DNA of 64,000 nucleotides from Spongiimicrobium salis (GTDB lineage Bacteria; Bacteroidota; Bacteroidia; Flavobacteriales; Flavobacteriaceae): the NCBI RefSeq assembly GCF_043678055.1, contig NZ_JBHEQA010000001.1:1426001-1490000 (forward strand), read 5' to 3'. A program made the translations under genes and the position numbers. Below the pieces are notes generated by a model. The model did not search any database. It was not told the DNA's origin and saw only the letters and a list, made by a program, of their open reading frames with translations. Positions 40,896 through 48,881 of the stretch are shown in pieces. Every line of letters starts with the position of its first letter. Position 1 is the first letter of the stretch.

Positions 40896-41408
40896 TTAGT
40901 TCTTTTGAATCCCAGAATAAACCTTTGGTGCCAATTCCTTAATGTTGGAAATTTTAATGTATCGCGTCTTGTTGCCTTCTGTATAACGCAGAACAGCCTC
41001 ATCCTTATTTACTTCAAAAGGAAACTGCTTTTTTACTGAAGTATTCAAGGCTGGAGGTTGGTTTCCTGCCTCTTTTGCTGCATCCTTATGGGAGATAATA
41101 TCAGGTTTCCCTGCTTTTTTTATGAGCTTGGCCTTACAGTACATCTTTCCGTCCACTTCTTCCATTTCCACAAGACCTATTTGTCCGCGAAAATAAATAT
41201 CCCTAAATTCCACATTTGGGGAAAGCTCTTCCATGGCCACTTTCAAGGTATATCCAGAGCCGGAAGATTCTACACCTCCTGTCCAAGCCTGACTGGAGGC
41301 CGAGCCCATTTTAAATGGAGCTGCGGTTTCTAACTTCTTTTGGGAGGCACAACTAGAAAGTCCCATCATCAAAACAATTGCTATATATATTGAATATTTC
41401 ATTGACAT
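40896..41408 (-). CDS. Lipoprotein of unknown function
   Basis: This 170-aa SPII lipoprotein has signal MSMKYSIYIAIVLMMGLSSC with lipidated Cys20, then ASQKKLE. The single beta-rich domain has GYTLKVAMEELSPNVEFRDIYFRG and ends EGNKTRYIKISNIKELAPKV. I recognise no named family. It lies 64 bases after the membrane protein of a sigma-factor module on the same strand and could belong to that module, or be a stand-alone gene. It precedes the flippase operon by 53 bases. Confidence 0.7.
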   Translation of the reverse strand: MSMKYSIYIAIVLMMGLSSCASQKKLETAAPFKMGSASSQAWTGGVESSGSGYTLKVAMEELSPNVEFRDIYFRGQIGLVEMEEVDGKMYCKAKLIKKAGKPDIISHKDAAKEAGNQPPALNTSVKKQFPFEVNKDEAVLRYTEGNKTRYIKISNIKELAPKVYSGIQKN

Positions 41409-41472
41409 TATTTTACGTGGTTATATTCCAATAAAACCAAAAGTAATGCCAAAATATTGTTTACGAAATGTT

Positions 41473-42063
41473 TTATACCTTTTTGTTTACTTCCCGTTGT
41501 ACAAGTTGCAGTTCTTTTAACAAGCGAAGTTCTTTTTTAACCTGTGCCCCAATAAAGATTCCCAAAACAAGGAAAATTACCAAAGAAGACACCTGAATAT
41601 AGGTATAAAAGCCTAGAGAAAGGCTCTGTTTGAAATAGGGTAGCAGGCCCACAAATCCAAACCAGTAGGTAAAAAACAACACAGGTGTTATGAGGTAGTG
41701 AATTCCTTTTCTAACCTTATAATAATACAGTATTTTTTTTAGGAAAAGTTCCATGTGCTCTGCTCTATTCATCCGTTTTAAATATGCCACGCTAATTACC
41801 TCAATTACTATTCTAAGGAAAAGAACCGCAATCATCAATCCTAGCAAAAAGGCCACATGCTCAAGACGATACGCAGAAATATAAAAGAAAAAACCAATCA
41901 GTATTATTATAGTGGTACCCAATACCACATAGGTTATCTTCTGTTTGTTTTTCAGGGAATTTACGCTTTCCTTAATTTTTTGTGGTCCACCTTTGGGTGG
42001 TGCTATTTCGGCTTGTTCATCCCATTCCGTTTGTAATTCTTCAAATAATTCCATTTCGAACAC
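41473..42063 (-). CDS. Membrane protein coupled to an ECF sigma factor (candidate regulator)
   Basis: This 196-aa protein has a soluble N-terminus of about 40 residues (MELFEELQTEWDEQAEI, the acidic type seen in anti-sigma factors). Four hydrophobic helices follow (about 45-65, 70-95, 125-145, 150-175) and a charged C-terminus. It overlaps the sigma gene by 23 bases; a second ATG at 42054 would shorten the overlap. I assign it as a possible anti-sigma factor by position and N-terminus only; no HCC zinc motif is present. Confidence 0.6.
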   Translation of the reverse strand: MFEMELFEELQTEWDEQAEIAPPKGGPQKIKESVNSLKNKQKITYVVLGTTIIILIGFFFYISAYRLEHVAFLLGLMIAVLFLRIVIEVISVAYLKRMNRAEHMELFLKKILYYYKVRKGIHYLITPVLFFTYWFGFVGLLPYFKQSLSLGFYTYIQVSSLVIFLVLGIFIGAQVKKELRLLKELQLVQREVNKKV

Positions 42064-42547
42064 ATTTTGTTAGGTTATCCTTAATACGATGCAGGCGCAC
42101 TCTTACCGCCGCATGGGTTATTCCAGTTATTGCAGCAATTTCTTTTTGGGGAACACCCTCCAATTCCAGCAATATTATAGTTTTACTCACTTCAGGAAGT
42201 TTGCGGATGCAGTGGTATAATTGTTTCAATCGACCCTCTTTTTGGTTTACGGACGGCTCTGATTCTGGAGGAATGTCCGCAATGGCCCCCTCTTTAAACA
42301 AGGTGTATTTTTTCTTGTTATGCCGTAAGTGCATCAAACAAGTATTCACGGCTATGCGATAAATCCATGTTGAAATGGCCGCTTCATTCTTAAAAGAAGC
42401 TAAGCCTTCCCACACCTTTATAAAAACCTCATGCGTTAAATCTTTGGCCAAGCTCACATTCCCGTGTACATAGCCCTGACAAAGTCGGAAAACCCTGCTA
42501 TAATTGGATTGATATATCGTTTCAAATTCCAAGTTCTTCTTTGTCAT
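42041..42547 (-). CDS. ECF-type RNA polymerase sigma factor
   Basis: This 168-aa sigma-70 family protein has region 2 at about residues 8-75 (FETIYQSNYSRVFRLCQGYV, then FIKVWEGLASFKNEAAISTWIYRIAVN). Region 4 lies at about 105-160 (LKQLYHCIRKLPEVSKTIILL, then ITGITHAAVRVRLHRIK). The N-terminal methionine opens at 42547, 3 bases after the alpha/beta hydrolase stop. The gene overlaps the downstream membrane protein by 23 bases. Three such modules lie within 21 kb in this window. The regulon is unknown. Confidence 0.9.
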   Translation of the reverse strand: MTKKNLEFETIYQSNYSRVFRLCQGYVHGNVSLAKDLTHEVFIKVWEGLASFKNEAAISTWIYRIAVNTCLMHLRHNKKKYTLFKEGAIADIPPESEPSVNQKEGRLKQLYHCIRKLPEVSKTIILLELEGVPQKEIAAITGITHAAVRVRLHRIKDNLTKCVRNGII

Positions 42548-42550
42548 CTA

Positions 42551-43390
42551 CTATTTCAACTGCAATTTCAATTGTTCCAAAAACCACTGTGATTTATCAT
42601 ACATAATGAAATGTGCCGAACCCTCGGCATACAGGATATCATAGGTTTTTAAATTCTGATACTGATCGCTATAGGTTTTTTGGGCCATGGCCAAGCCATA
42701 CGGATGCGTTGCTGCGATTACGGCCACAGGACTTGTAATATTCGCAATGGCCTCCCTCAAATCCAGTCGTAACAGGTCTGTATATCCGTACACATAGGTT
42801 TCTCTATCGGCCTCTAGAATCCATTGTGTCAATTGCTCATGTTTTTCTTTGTTCAAACTCATAAAACCTGCCATTTGAACGGCCCTTGTTTTAAAGACAC
42901 TATCATTCATTTGTAACAGTTGTTGATTGTATGGACTGTCATAAACCATGTCTTCACTATTAAAATTAGGTATCATAAGGGCTCCTGTAGATGGTAAGGC
43001 ATCCACCACAATGATTTTGCCGAACATCTCTTTTTCCTCGGAGGCCAACCACAGTCCCAACGTACCTCCTAGGCTATGTCCTATTATAGTAGGTTTGTTC
43101 AACTGCTTCTCCTTCACGTAATCCACAATAGCCTCCTTGATCTTGGGCAGCCATGGCTTTCCTATAGTTGGGACATCCCCGAAACCTGCCAGGGTAAAAC
43201 TATGACATTCGTAGTTTTTGGACAATTCGGCCACCGTTTCTTCCCAGACCGCTGCCGTGCATGTAAATCCTGGAAGCAATAATACCGGTTTCCCTTTTCC
43301 CTGAACATCTACCTTAAAGGCTTGCTGTGATTGTACGGATGTTCCATACATCCATAAAAGAACGACCAAACTATATTTTAATGTTTTCAT
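42551..43390 (-). CDS. Secreted alpha/beta hydrolase
   Basis: This 279-aa protein (signal about 1-22, ending VQSQ) has the alpha/beta hydrolase fold: HG-like oxyanion region LLLPGFTCTAAVWEE, the nucleophile elbow IIGHSLGGTLGLW (Ser in GHSLG), and a terminal histidine in GSAHFIMYD. The acid residue is not certain by eye. The fold fits esterases and lipases; the substrate is unknown. It is transcribed directly ahead of the ECF sigma gene (3-base gap), an unusual upstream companion that may be co-regulated. A dyad (43445-43461) lies in its promoter region. Confidence 0.85.
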   Translation of the reverse strand: MKTLKYSLVVLLWMYGTSVQSQQAFKVDVQGKGKPVLLLPGFTCTAAVWEETVAELSKNYECHSFTLAGFGDVPTIGKPWLPKIKEAIVDYVKEKQLNKPTIIGHSLGGTLGLWLASEEKEMFGKIIVVDALPSTGALMIPNFNSEDMVYDSPYNQQLLQMNDSVFKTRAVQMAGFMSLNKEKHEQLTQWILEADRETYVYGYTDLLRLDLREAIANITSPVAVIAATHPYGLAMAQKTYSDQYQNLKTYDILYAEGSAHFIMYDKSQWFLEQLKLQLK

Positions 43391-43444
43391 TTTAGATTGT
43401 TTTTAATACGTTTTGTCCTTTAGATACATTTTCCTTAAAATGTT

Positions 43445-43461
43445 ACATCCCTATGGGATGT
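43445..43461. promoter_or_regulatory. Perfect dyad between the hydrolase and sulfatase genes
   Basis: ACATCCC (43445-43451), a TAT loop and GGGATGT (43455-43461) form a 7-bp perfect inverted repeat in the divergent promoter region, followed by an A run. It could be an operator for either gene or a leader hairpin for the hydrolase transcript. Confidence 0.35.
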
Positions 43462-43555
43462 TCACGAAAAAAAATCAAATGCAATAGTTGCTTACATTAT
43501 CAAATGCCTTGATTTTTAGTACCTTTAAAGGCAAACCATAGTCAAAATACCACCC

Positions 43556-45202
43556 ATGAAAGTACCCTTTCGCCATATTCTTCTTATCCTTGGTATCTTT
43601 TTTTTCATTGCTTGTGCCGAAGAAAAAAAAGCGGTAGTCTCACCGCAAAAGCCGAATATCATCTTCATCATGTCCGATGATCATGCGTATCAAGCCATAA
43701 GCCAGTATAGCGATAAGCTTATTCAAACCCCTAATATTGATCGTATTGGAAAAGAGGGCATTACGTTTACCAATGCTTGTGTATCCAATTCCATTTGCGC
43801 GCCTTCAAGAGCGACAATCCTTACCGGAAAACATACCCACATCAATGGAAAAATAGATAACCAAATGCCTTTTGACACTACGCAGGTCACCTTTCCCCAA
43901 TTGTTTCAACAAGCGGGCTATCAGACGGCCATGTTTGGAAAGCTGCATTTTGGAAATAATCCCAAAGGGGTTGATGAGTTCATGATTCTTCCCGGGCAAG
44001 GACATTATATCAATCCTGATTTTATCACCCAAAAGGGGGATACTACAATTACCGGTTACGTTACAGACATTATTACCGATATGACCCTTAATTGGTTGGA
44101 GAAAAAGCGAGATCCCAAAAAGCCCTTTATGCTCATGTATCTGCACAAGGCCCCGCATCGTCCCTGGTGGCCCAGTCCTAAAAAATTTAAGGAATTTGTG
44201 CGCAAAGAATTCCCACAACCCGCTTCGCTATTCGATGATTATGCCAACCGGGGTACGGCTGCTAAAACTGCCGAAATGAATGTGCTCTACGATATGATGT
44301 ACAATCATGACAGCAAGATTCGACCAGAAACAACGGCTAGTATGGCCAACTTGACACCACAGGTGCGGGAATACGAAAATGGTTTTTACGGCCCTTACGG
44401 AAGGGCAAATGCCGCTCAAAAAGCGCTTTACGATCCTATTTTAGATTCCATCAATAGTTATTTTAAGGAAAATTGGCCCAAAATGACATTGGAAGAAAAA
44501 ATGAATTGGAAATATCAACGGTATATGCAAGACTATTTGGCCTGCATTTCTTCTGTTGATGACAATGTTGGGAGGGTATTGGATTATTTGGACGAAAGTG
44601 AATTATCAGACAATACCATGGTGGTCTATACTTCGGACCAAGGCTTTTATTTGGGCGAGCATGGGTGGTTCGACAAGCGTTTTATTTATGACGAATCTTT
44701 TAAAACTCCCCTACTTGTGCGTTGGCCCAATGCCATTACCCCAGGGATTACCAACGAGCAGATGGTACAGAATCTCGATTTTGCACAAACCTTTTTGGAA
44801 GCAGCACAGATTCCTGCTCCAGAAGATATGCAAGGAGAAAGTTTAATGCCTTTGCTAACTGGGAATGATGCCGATTGGGACAGGGATGCCGTATACTATC
44901 ATTATTACGAGTATCCTGCTGTGCATCAAGTAAAAAGACATTATGGTATGGTAACCATTGATTATAAGTTGGCACATTTTTATTATGATGTGGATGAGTG
45001 GGAATTGTACGATCGCAAGAAAGATCCACAGGAAATGAACAACGTTTATAATGATCCCGCCTATGCACAGGTGGTTTCCGAGTTAAAAACCAAATTGGCG
45101 GAGCTGCGGATACAATACAAAGATTCCAAAGATTTGGATGACTATTATATTGCCCAACACCATAAAAATAACATCGATTCCCCTTTGAACAAAGGAAAAT
45201 AA
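43556..45202 (+). CDS. Sulfatase (S1 family, formylglycine type) lipoprotein
   Basis: This 548-aa exported lipoprotein (signal to IAC, Cys20) removes sulfate esters from carbohydrate substrates. It has an N-terminal alkaline-phosphatase-fold core with IIFIMSDDH (metal-binding Asp41/Asp42). The sulfatase signature NSICAPSRAT provides Cys81 in the C-x-P-S-R context for conversion to formylglycine. GKLHFG and HKAPHRPWW are further family marks. YTSDQGFYLGEHGWFDKRF holds the second metal and substrate residues. Maturation needs a formylglycine-generating or anaerobic sulfatase-maturating enzyme, not in this window. No SusC/D or glycosidase neighbours are present, so the target glycan is unclear; it could act on sulfated algal or mucin glycans. 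Confidence 0.92.
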   Translation: MKVPFRHILLILGIFFFIACAEEKKAVVSPQKPNIIFIMSDDHAYQAISQYSDKLIQTPNIDRIGKEGITFTNACVSNSICAPSRATILTGKHTHINGKIDNQMPFDTTQVTFPQLFQQAGYQTAMFGKLHFGNNPKGVDEFMILPGQGHYINPDFITQKGDTTITGYVTDIITDMTLNWLEKKRDPKKPFMLMYLHKAPHRPWWPSPKKFKEFVRKEFPQPASLFDDYANRGTAAKTAEMNVLYDMMYNHDSKIRPETTASMANLTPQVREYENGFYGPYGRANAAQKALYDPILDSINSYFKENWPKMTLEEKMNWKYQRYMQDYLACISSVDDNVGRVLDYLDESELSDNTMVVYTSDQGFYLGEHGWFDKRFIYDESFKTPLLVRWPNAITPGITNEQMVQNLDFAQTFLEAAQIPAPEDMQGESLMPLLTGNDADWDRDAVYYHYYEYPAVHQVKRHYGMVTIDYKLAHFYYDVDEWELYDRKKDPQEMNNVYNDPAYAQVVSELKTKLAELRIQYKDSKDLDDYYIAQHHKNNIDSPLNKGK

Positions 45203-45213
45203 AATAACGGGTA

Positions 45214-46377
45214 CTATTCTTCCGGATACAGATTTACAATGCCGTGGACAATGTCCAAATGCACTTTATTTAAGGATAATGCCTCATCGCCCACCACAAG
45301 CATTTTGGATTTTTCATTCTTTCTGTTGGGTGGAATTTCAGCAGTAGTATCATCATCAAAATGATGTACGGTGTTATATCCAAAGGTAGTGAGCATATAA
45401 TTATTAGGGCTCCCTATACTTTTATTGGGCTGAAACAAATGCACCTTGGAATACTCCGCCTGCATCTCAAATTTTTTGAAATCACCCGACCAATTATAGA
45501 ACCAATAGGTACTGTTAAAATCCGTTACGGATGCCCCCCCTCGTATTTCTCCGATTTCCAGTTTTGAGAATTCAGAAATGATACTGGCGTTATATACGGT
45601 TCCTATCAGGCCTTTTTTGACATTATTGAGGATATAATTTCCTCCTAAAAGTCCTTCTGCCTTGAAATTGGCATCATTGACTGTGATATGATTAAGATTG
45701 TTTCTGAGTTCTTTGGATGTAAAGGACCCTTTTTTTAAGTCGAGCATTATTTCATTGAAAAGATGGTTTCGAATAGTGATGTTACTATTCTTTAAGTTTC
45801 CATGTATGCCTACATGTGGAGGTACTTTGATGATAAATGTTCCCTTAAGCGTTTTAACATCCTTTATCTTAGGTTTCACGGTCTTCCCTTTCCTCGACTT
45901 TATTTTAATTTGTGTTCCTTTAAATGAGTTACGGCTATCTTTATATTTTTGAACTCTGATTTCCTTGACAATGGAATCTTTGGATTTATGAAAAACATGT
46001 TCCTTGAATTTATCAATGTCATAGGTATATTCGTAATAGAGCGAGCCGGCACCTATATACTTAAAGTTTATAATGTTAATTGCTTGTTTACTGCTAGCCG
46101 AAACTCTAATCTCATCATCGACCATTTCGGCTTTTGCACTAATTTCAGCCATTCTACTTTCTCGCTCTTTTGGCGAAAAATTGTCAAATTCAATGAAATA
46201 GTTGATGTGCACTTTCCCATCTTCAGAGTTCTCAATAGTAAAGGTGGAATTTTCAATATCTAGGACCAAAGATGTGAGACGATCGGTATCAAAAACGTTT
46301 TGATAGACTTCTTCTCTTTGTGCTTCTACCGATATTGATGTGATGAGCATCAATATCATGATTTTATAAATTTTCAT
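45214..46377 (-). CDS. Secreted beta-helix-like protein, DUF4097-type, in a sigma operon
   Basis: This 387-aa protein (signal about 1-19) is built of short repeating beta strands such as SLVLDIENSTFTIENS, NGNLKNSNITIRN and KLEIGEIRGGASVTDF. The texture is typical of DUF4097/adhesin-like right-handed repeats. No enzymatic motif is visible. It overlaps the preceding membrane protein gene by 14 bases, and that one overlaps the sigma gene by 17 bases, so this is the third gene of one operon. It may be the effector or the sensor side of the module; the function is unknown. Confidence 0.7.
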   Translation of the reverse strand: MKIYKIMILMLITSISVEAQREEVYQNVFDTDRLTSLVLDIENSTFTIENSEDGKVHINYFIEFDNFSPKERESRMAEISAKAEMVDDEIRVSASSKQAINIINFKYIGAGSLYYEYTYDIDKFKEHVFHKSKDSIVKEIRVQKYKDSRNSFKGTQIKIKSRKGKTVKPKIKDVKTLKGTFIIKVPPHVGIHGNLKNSNITIRNHLFNEIMLDLKKGSFTSKELRNNLNHITVNDANFKAEGLLGGNYILNNVKKGLIGTVYNASIISEFSKLEIGEIRGGASVTDFNSTYWFYNWSGDFKKFEMQAEYSKVHLFQPNKSIGSPNNYMLTTFGYNTVHHFDDDTTAEIPPNRKNEKSKMLVVGDEALSLNKVHLDIVHGIVNLYPEE

Positions 46378-46891
46378 AGGGTTCGTTTTGTTGATTAATG
46401 ATTTTAATATGTTCTTGAATGTCTTTTAACAGCTGTAATCTTGTTTGAAGGTTGTTTATTAACTTTTCAATGGTGTGTATATCATTGGGGTTTTCCTTAA
46501 ACTGGCTAGCTGTATCTTTATAATCTTTACCTAGATCATCCAATCTCTTCTCATAGCGTTTTACCAAATCTCTGTCTGTGGTAAGAATCAAGAAATTTTG
46601 CCATTCTCTATTGATATTGGCCAAATACTCTTTTTCCATACTTTCTATTTGTTGAACTATAGTGCTTTGAGCTGTTGTTTTTTCAGCATCCAAAAGCGTA
46701 AAAAAGCCTGTAATTGCACCTAGAAACAGCACTAATACTGCTGCAATACCATAACCAGAACGCAACCATCTCCTTTGGTTGGTGCCTTTCTGTGACACTC
46801 TAAGTTTTACTAAAAAATCTTCTTTATGATTTTGTGGCAATTCTAATATGCTGTCCTCTTTTTTAAAGAGATTTCTAAGATCCTGCTGCAT
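46364..46891 (-). CDS. Single-helix membrane protein coupled to a sigma factor (candidate anti-sigma)
   Basis: This 175-aa protein has a cytoplasmic N-terminus with LRNLFKKEDSILELPQNHKEDF (an anti-sigma-like acidic/basic start). A basic stop-transfer stretch and one membrane helix (about 45-70, GYGIAAVLVLFLGAITGFF) follow. A periplasmic coiled-coil region of about 100 residues is rich in Glu/Lys/Gln. The architecture (short cytoplasmic head, single helix, long periplasmic tail) and the 17-base overlap with the sigma gene support an anti-sigma role; the anti-sigma binding motif is not recognised with certainty. Confidence 0.65.
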   Translation of the reverse strand: MQQDLRNLFKKEDSILELPQNHKEDFLVKLRVSQKGTNQRRWLRSGYGIAAVLVLFLGAITGFFTLLDAEKTTAQSTIVQQIESMEKEYLANINREWQNFLILTTDRDLVKRYEKRLDDLGKDYKDTASQFKENPNDIHTIEKLINNLQTRLQLLKDIQEHIKIINQQNEPYENL

Positions 46892-47423
46892 AATACTTCT
46901 TTTTTAAAAGTTCCTTTAATTGTAAACGACCTCTTCGCAATTGGGTTCTTGATGTTTTTATAGGGATATTCAATATCTCCGATATCTCTTCATGATCGTA
47001 GCCTTCCATAAGATATAATTTGATTACCAATTGGTATTTCCTTGCCAGTTGTCCAAGTGCAGCATCTACCATTTCTTTGGTAATACTTATATCAACATTC
47101 CAGTTTTCATCATCCAAGATTTCCATGTTTTCTTCAGTAAGGGAAGTAAGCGACAATTTTTTGCTTTTTAACTTGTCCAGACATTGATTAATAACAATGC
47201 GCTTGAGCCAAGCCCCGAAACTAAAATCATTACTATAGGTTTCCAGTTTTTGAAAGGCTTTTATAAAGCCTTCTTGCATGGCGTCTTTGGCATCTTCCTG
47301 ATTTTTAAGATAGCGACAGGCCACAGCGAACATGGCATTACAATACCTATCATACAACTGTACTTGGGCCTTTTCATCGCCGCGTTTACAGTTTTTAAGT
47401 AAGGTATCTATTGTAGATTGCAT
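46875..47423 (-). CDS. ECF-type RNA polymerase sigma factor
   Basis: This 182-aa sigma-70 family protein, starting at the ATG at 47423 (MQSTIDTLLKNCKRG), has region 2 (AQVQLYDRYCNAMFAVACRY, then EGFIKAFQKLETYSNDFSFGAWLKRI). Region 4 follows (YQLVIKLYLMEGYDHEEISE, then IPIKTSRTQLRRGRLQLKE). Eighteen more codons are open upstream to 47477, but they read as non-coding. It overlaps the downstream membrane protein gene. The upstream region is next to the ATP synthase terminator, so it has its own promoter. Confidence 0.9.
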   Translation of the reverse strand: MQSTIDTLLKNCKRGDEKAQVQLYDRYCNAMFAVACRYLKNQEDAKDAMQEGFIKAFQKLETYSNDFSFGAWLKRIVINQCLDKLKSKKLSLTSLTEENMEILDDENWNVDISITKEMVDAALGQLARKYQLVIKLYLMEGYDHEEISEILNIPIKTSRTQLRRGRLQLKELLKKKYYAAGS

Positions 47424-47550
47424 TGATTTTGTTAGCGTTTCTATTCTAAAAACGAGGAAAAAGTATTGAGGTTTCAATTTAAAGAAAAAAAGATCATAGA
47501 TTGAATCCCAATGTTGAGGACAAGCGGGGAGCAGAAAGAGGTATTTTAAT

Positions 47551-47584
47551 ATAAAAAACCCTCTTCATTTTGATGAAGAGGGTT
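47551..47584 (-). terminator. Terminator of the ATP synthase operon
   Basis: A perfect 12-bp stem AACCCTCTTCAT / ATGAAGAGGGTT has a 4-base loop; on the minus strand a T tract follows (plus-strand A run). It lies 44 bases after the atpG stop codon. Confidence 0.88.
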
Positions 47585-47627
47585 CTCCTATGTTTTGATT
47601 AAGCAGAATGCCTAATCCTAGTAATTG

Positions 47628-48488
47628 TTAATTTGCTAAGGCTTCCGCACCACCAACAATCTCTAAAATCTCATTGGTAATTGCTGCCTGTCTTGCTTTG
47701 TTATAGGTCAATTTTAATTGATCTCTTAATTCGGTAGCATTATCTGTTGCTTTGTGCATTGCCGTCATACGTGCACCATGTTCACTGGCAAAAGAATCGC
47801 GAATGGCCTTATATAATTGCGTTTTTAAGGACTTTGGAATCAATTGCTCTACAATTTCAGCCTTCTCTGGTTCAAAAATATAATCTGCACTGGAATTCTC
47901 TTCGGCATTTATAGGCACTATAGGTAAAAACTGCTCCGTTATCACGATTTGAGTAGCAGCATTTTTGAATTTGTTATATACAATTTCAATTTTGTCATAG
48001 GCGCCATTGGTAAACAATTCCATTAGCGTTTCCGCTATAGTCGCGACATTGTCAAAAGTAAGTTCATCGAATACAGAACTATGATTTCCAATAACACTTG
48101 ATTTTTTCTCTAGAAAATCATTTGCTTTCTTTCCAATCGCCATAAAGTCTACTTCCTTGCCGGCGTAGGTGTCGTTCAACAATACAGAGGTCTGTTTTAG
48201 GATATTGCTGTTAAAAGCACCGCACAATCCCCTGTTCGATGTAATGGCAACAACCAATACTTTGTTTACTTCCCTATCATCGGCATACGCACTTCCAGAA
48301 CCTACATCCAAACTCCCACTCAAGCTCTGTAAAAGCTCTGTAAGTTTATCCGCATAGGGTCGCATGGCAGTAATAGCATCCTGTGCCTTCTTAAGCTTTG
48401 CAGCGGATACCATTTTCATGGCACTGGTAATCTGCATGGTTGAAGAAACCGAAGCAATTCTATTACGTATTTCCTTTAAGTTTGCCAT
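47628..48488 (-). CDS. atpG: ATP synthase F1 subunit gamma
   Basis: This is the central rotor shaft of F1, turning within the alpha3beta3 hexamer. The 286-aa protein starts MANLKEIRNRIASVSSTMQITSAMKMVSAAKLKKAQ, of which IRNRIASVSSTMQIT is the typical N-terminal helix. It ends with TELRDQLKLTYNKARQAAIT and NEILEIVGGAEAL, the paired C-terminal helix. It is last in the operon. A four-helix bundle gene separates it from atpA, unlike the usual direct atpA-atpG order. The beta and epsilon subunits are encoded elsewhere, as is common in Bacteroidota. Confidence 0.95.
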   Translation of the reverse strand: MANLKEIRNRIASVSSTMQITSAMKMVSAAKLKKAQDAITAMRPYADKLTELLQSLSGSLDVGSGSAYADDREVNKVLVVAITSNRGLCGAFNSNILKQTSVLLNDTYAGKEVDFMAIGKKANDFLEKKSSVIGNHSSVFDELTFDNVATIAETLMELFTNGAYDKIEIVYNKFKNAATQIVITEQFLPIVPINAEENSSADYIFEPEKAEIVEQLIPKSLKTQLYKAIRDSFASEHGARMTAMHKATDNATELRDQLKLTYNKARQAAITNEILEIVGGAEALAN

Positions 48489-48496
48489 TTTTCAAT

Positions 48497-48524
48497 AGTT
48501 ATGAATTAAGAGTTATGAATTAAG
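48497..48524. repeat. Two tandem 14-base repeats at the 3' edge of the inserted gene
   Basis: AGTTATGAATTAAG occurs twice head to tail (48497-48510 and 48511-48524). The second copy covers the stop codon of the four-helix bundle gene. The block lies in the spacer before atpG. Confidence 0.75.
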
Positions 48525-48871
48525 AATTTTTAAGTATCGCCACTAAAATCCTAATTAACTCATCACATTTTTTAATCAACTCCCTTGATACCGGTTCTAT
48601 TGAAGTATCTATTACTTCCAACCAATATAATGTCTCGTCAGCTTCCTTAAGGGCAATTCCTAACTTGTTTTTAAAATCCTTAGTACTTACTCCTCGTTGC
48701 GCTTCTCGAACATTAGCTCCTATACTTGTACCACTCTTTAGCAGTTGAGAAGCTATTTCAAATTCTTTTTTATCTCTTAAACTCCGAGAATAGGTTACAA
48801 TTTCACAAGCAAACAAAAAACTCTTTTTCCGTATAGGACTATCGTCTAGTTTGCCCATAACTCATAACTCT
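48509..48871. mobile_element. Putative inverted-repeat-bounded cassette inside the atp operon
   Basis: The left edge carries AGAGTTATGA (48509-48518) and the right edge TCATAACTCT (48862-48871), exact complements in inverted orientation. Both edges have further related copies (GTTATG and ATTAAG units). They enclose only the four-helix bundle gene. Such a layout is expected for a small element that moves as gene plus terminal repeats, possibly with help of another enzyme, or for an RNA in which the two ends pair. No transposase is present, and calling it mobile is inference from the repeats and the misplaced gene. Confidence 0.45.
48520..48858 (-). CDS. Four-helix bundle protein (23S rRNA intervening-sequence protein family)
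   Basis: This 112-aa helical protein has the family pattern: CEIVTYSRSLRDKKEFEIASQLLKSG in the first helices, then GTSIGANVREAQRGVSTKDF. LGIALKEADETLYWLEVI and ELIKKCDELIRILVAIL complete the four helices. The family is named for ORFs found in 23S rRNA intervening sequences; free-standing copies are common in Bacteroidota and their role is unknown. The Avd proteins of diversity-generating retroelements share the fold, but no reverse transcriptase is here. It lies in the same direction as the atp genes, between atpA and atpG, with repeats at both edges, and is probably not part of the enzyme. Confidence 0.88.
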   Translation of the reverse strand: MGKLDDSPIRKKSFLFACEIVTYSRSLRDKKEFEIASQLLKSGTSIGANVREAQRGVSTKDFKNKLGIALKEADETLYWLEVIDTSIEPVSRELIKKCDELIRILVAILKNS

Positions 48872-48881
48872 ACACTCTTAA

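Noticed and set aside
48520..48858. Assigning the four-helix bundle gene as a diversity-generating retroelement Avd
   Set aside because: It shares the fold, but no reverse transcriptase, template repeat or variable protein is present in the window.
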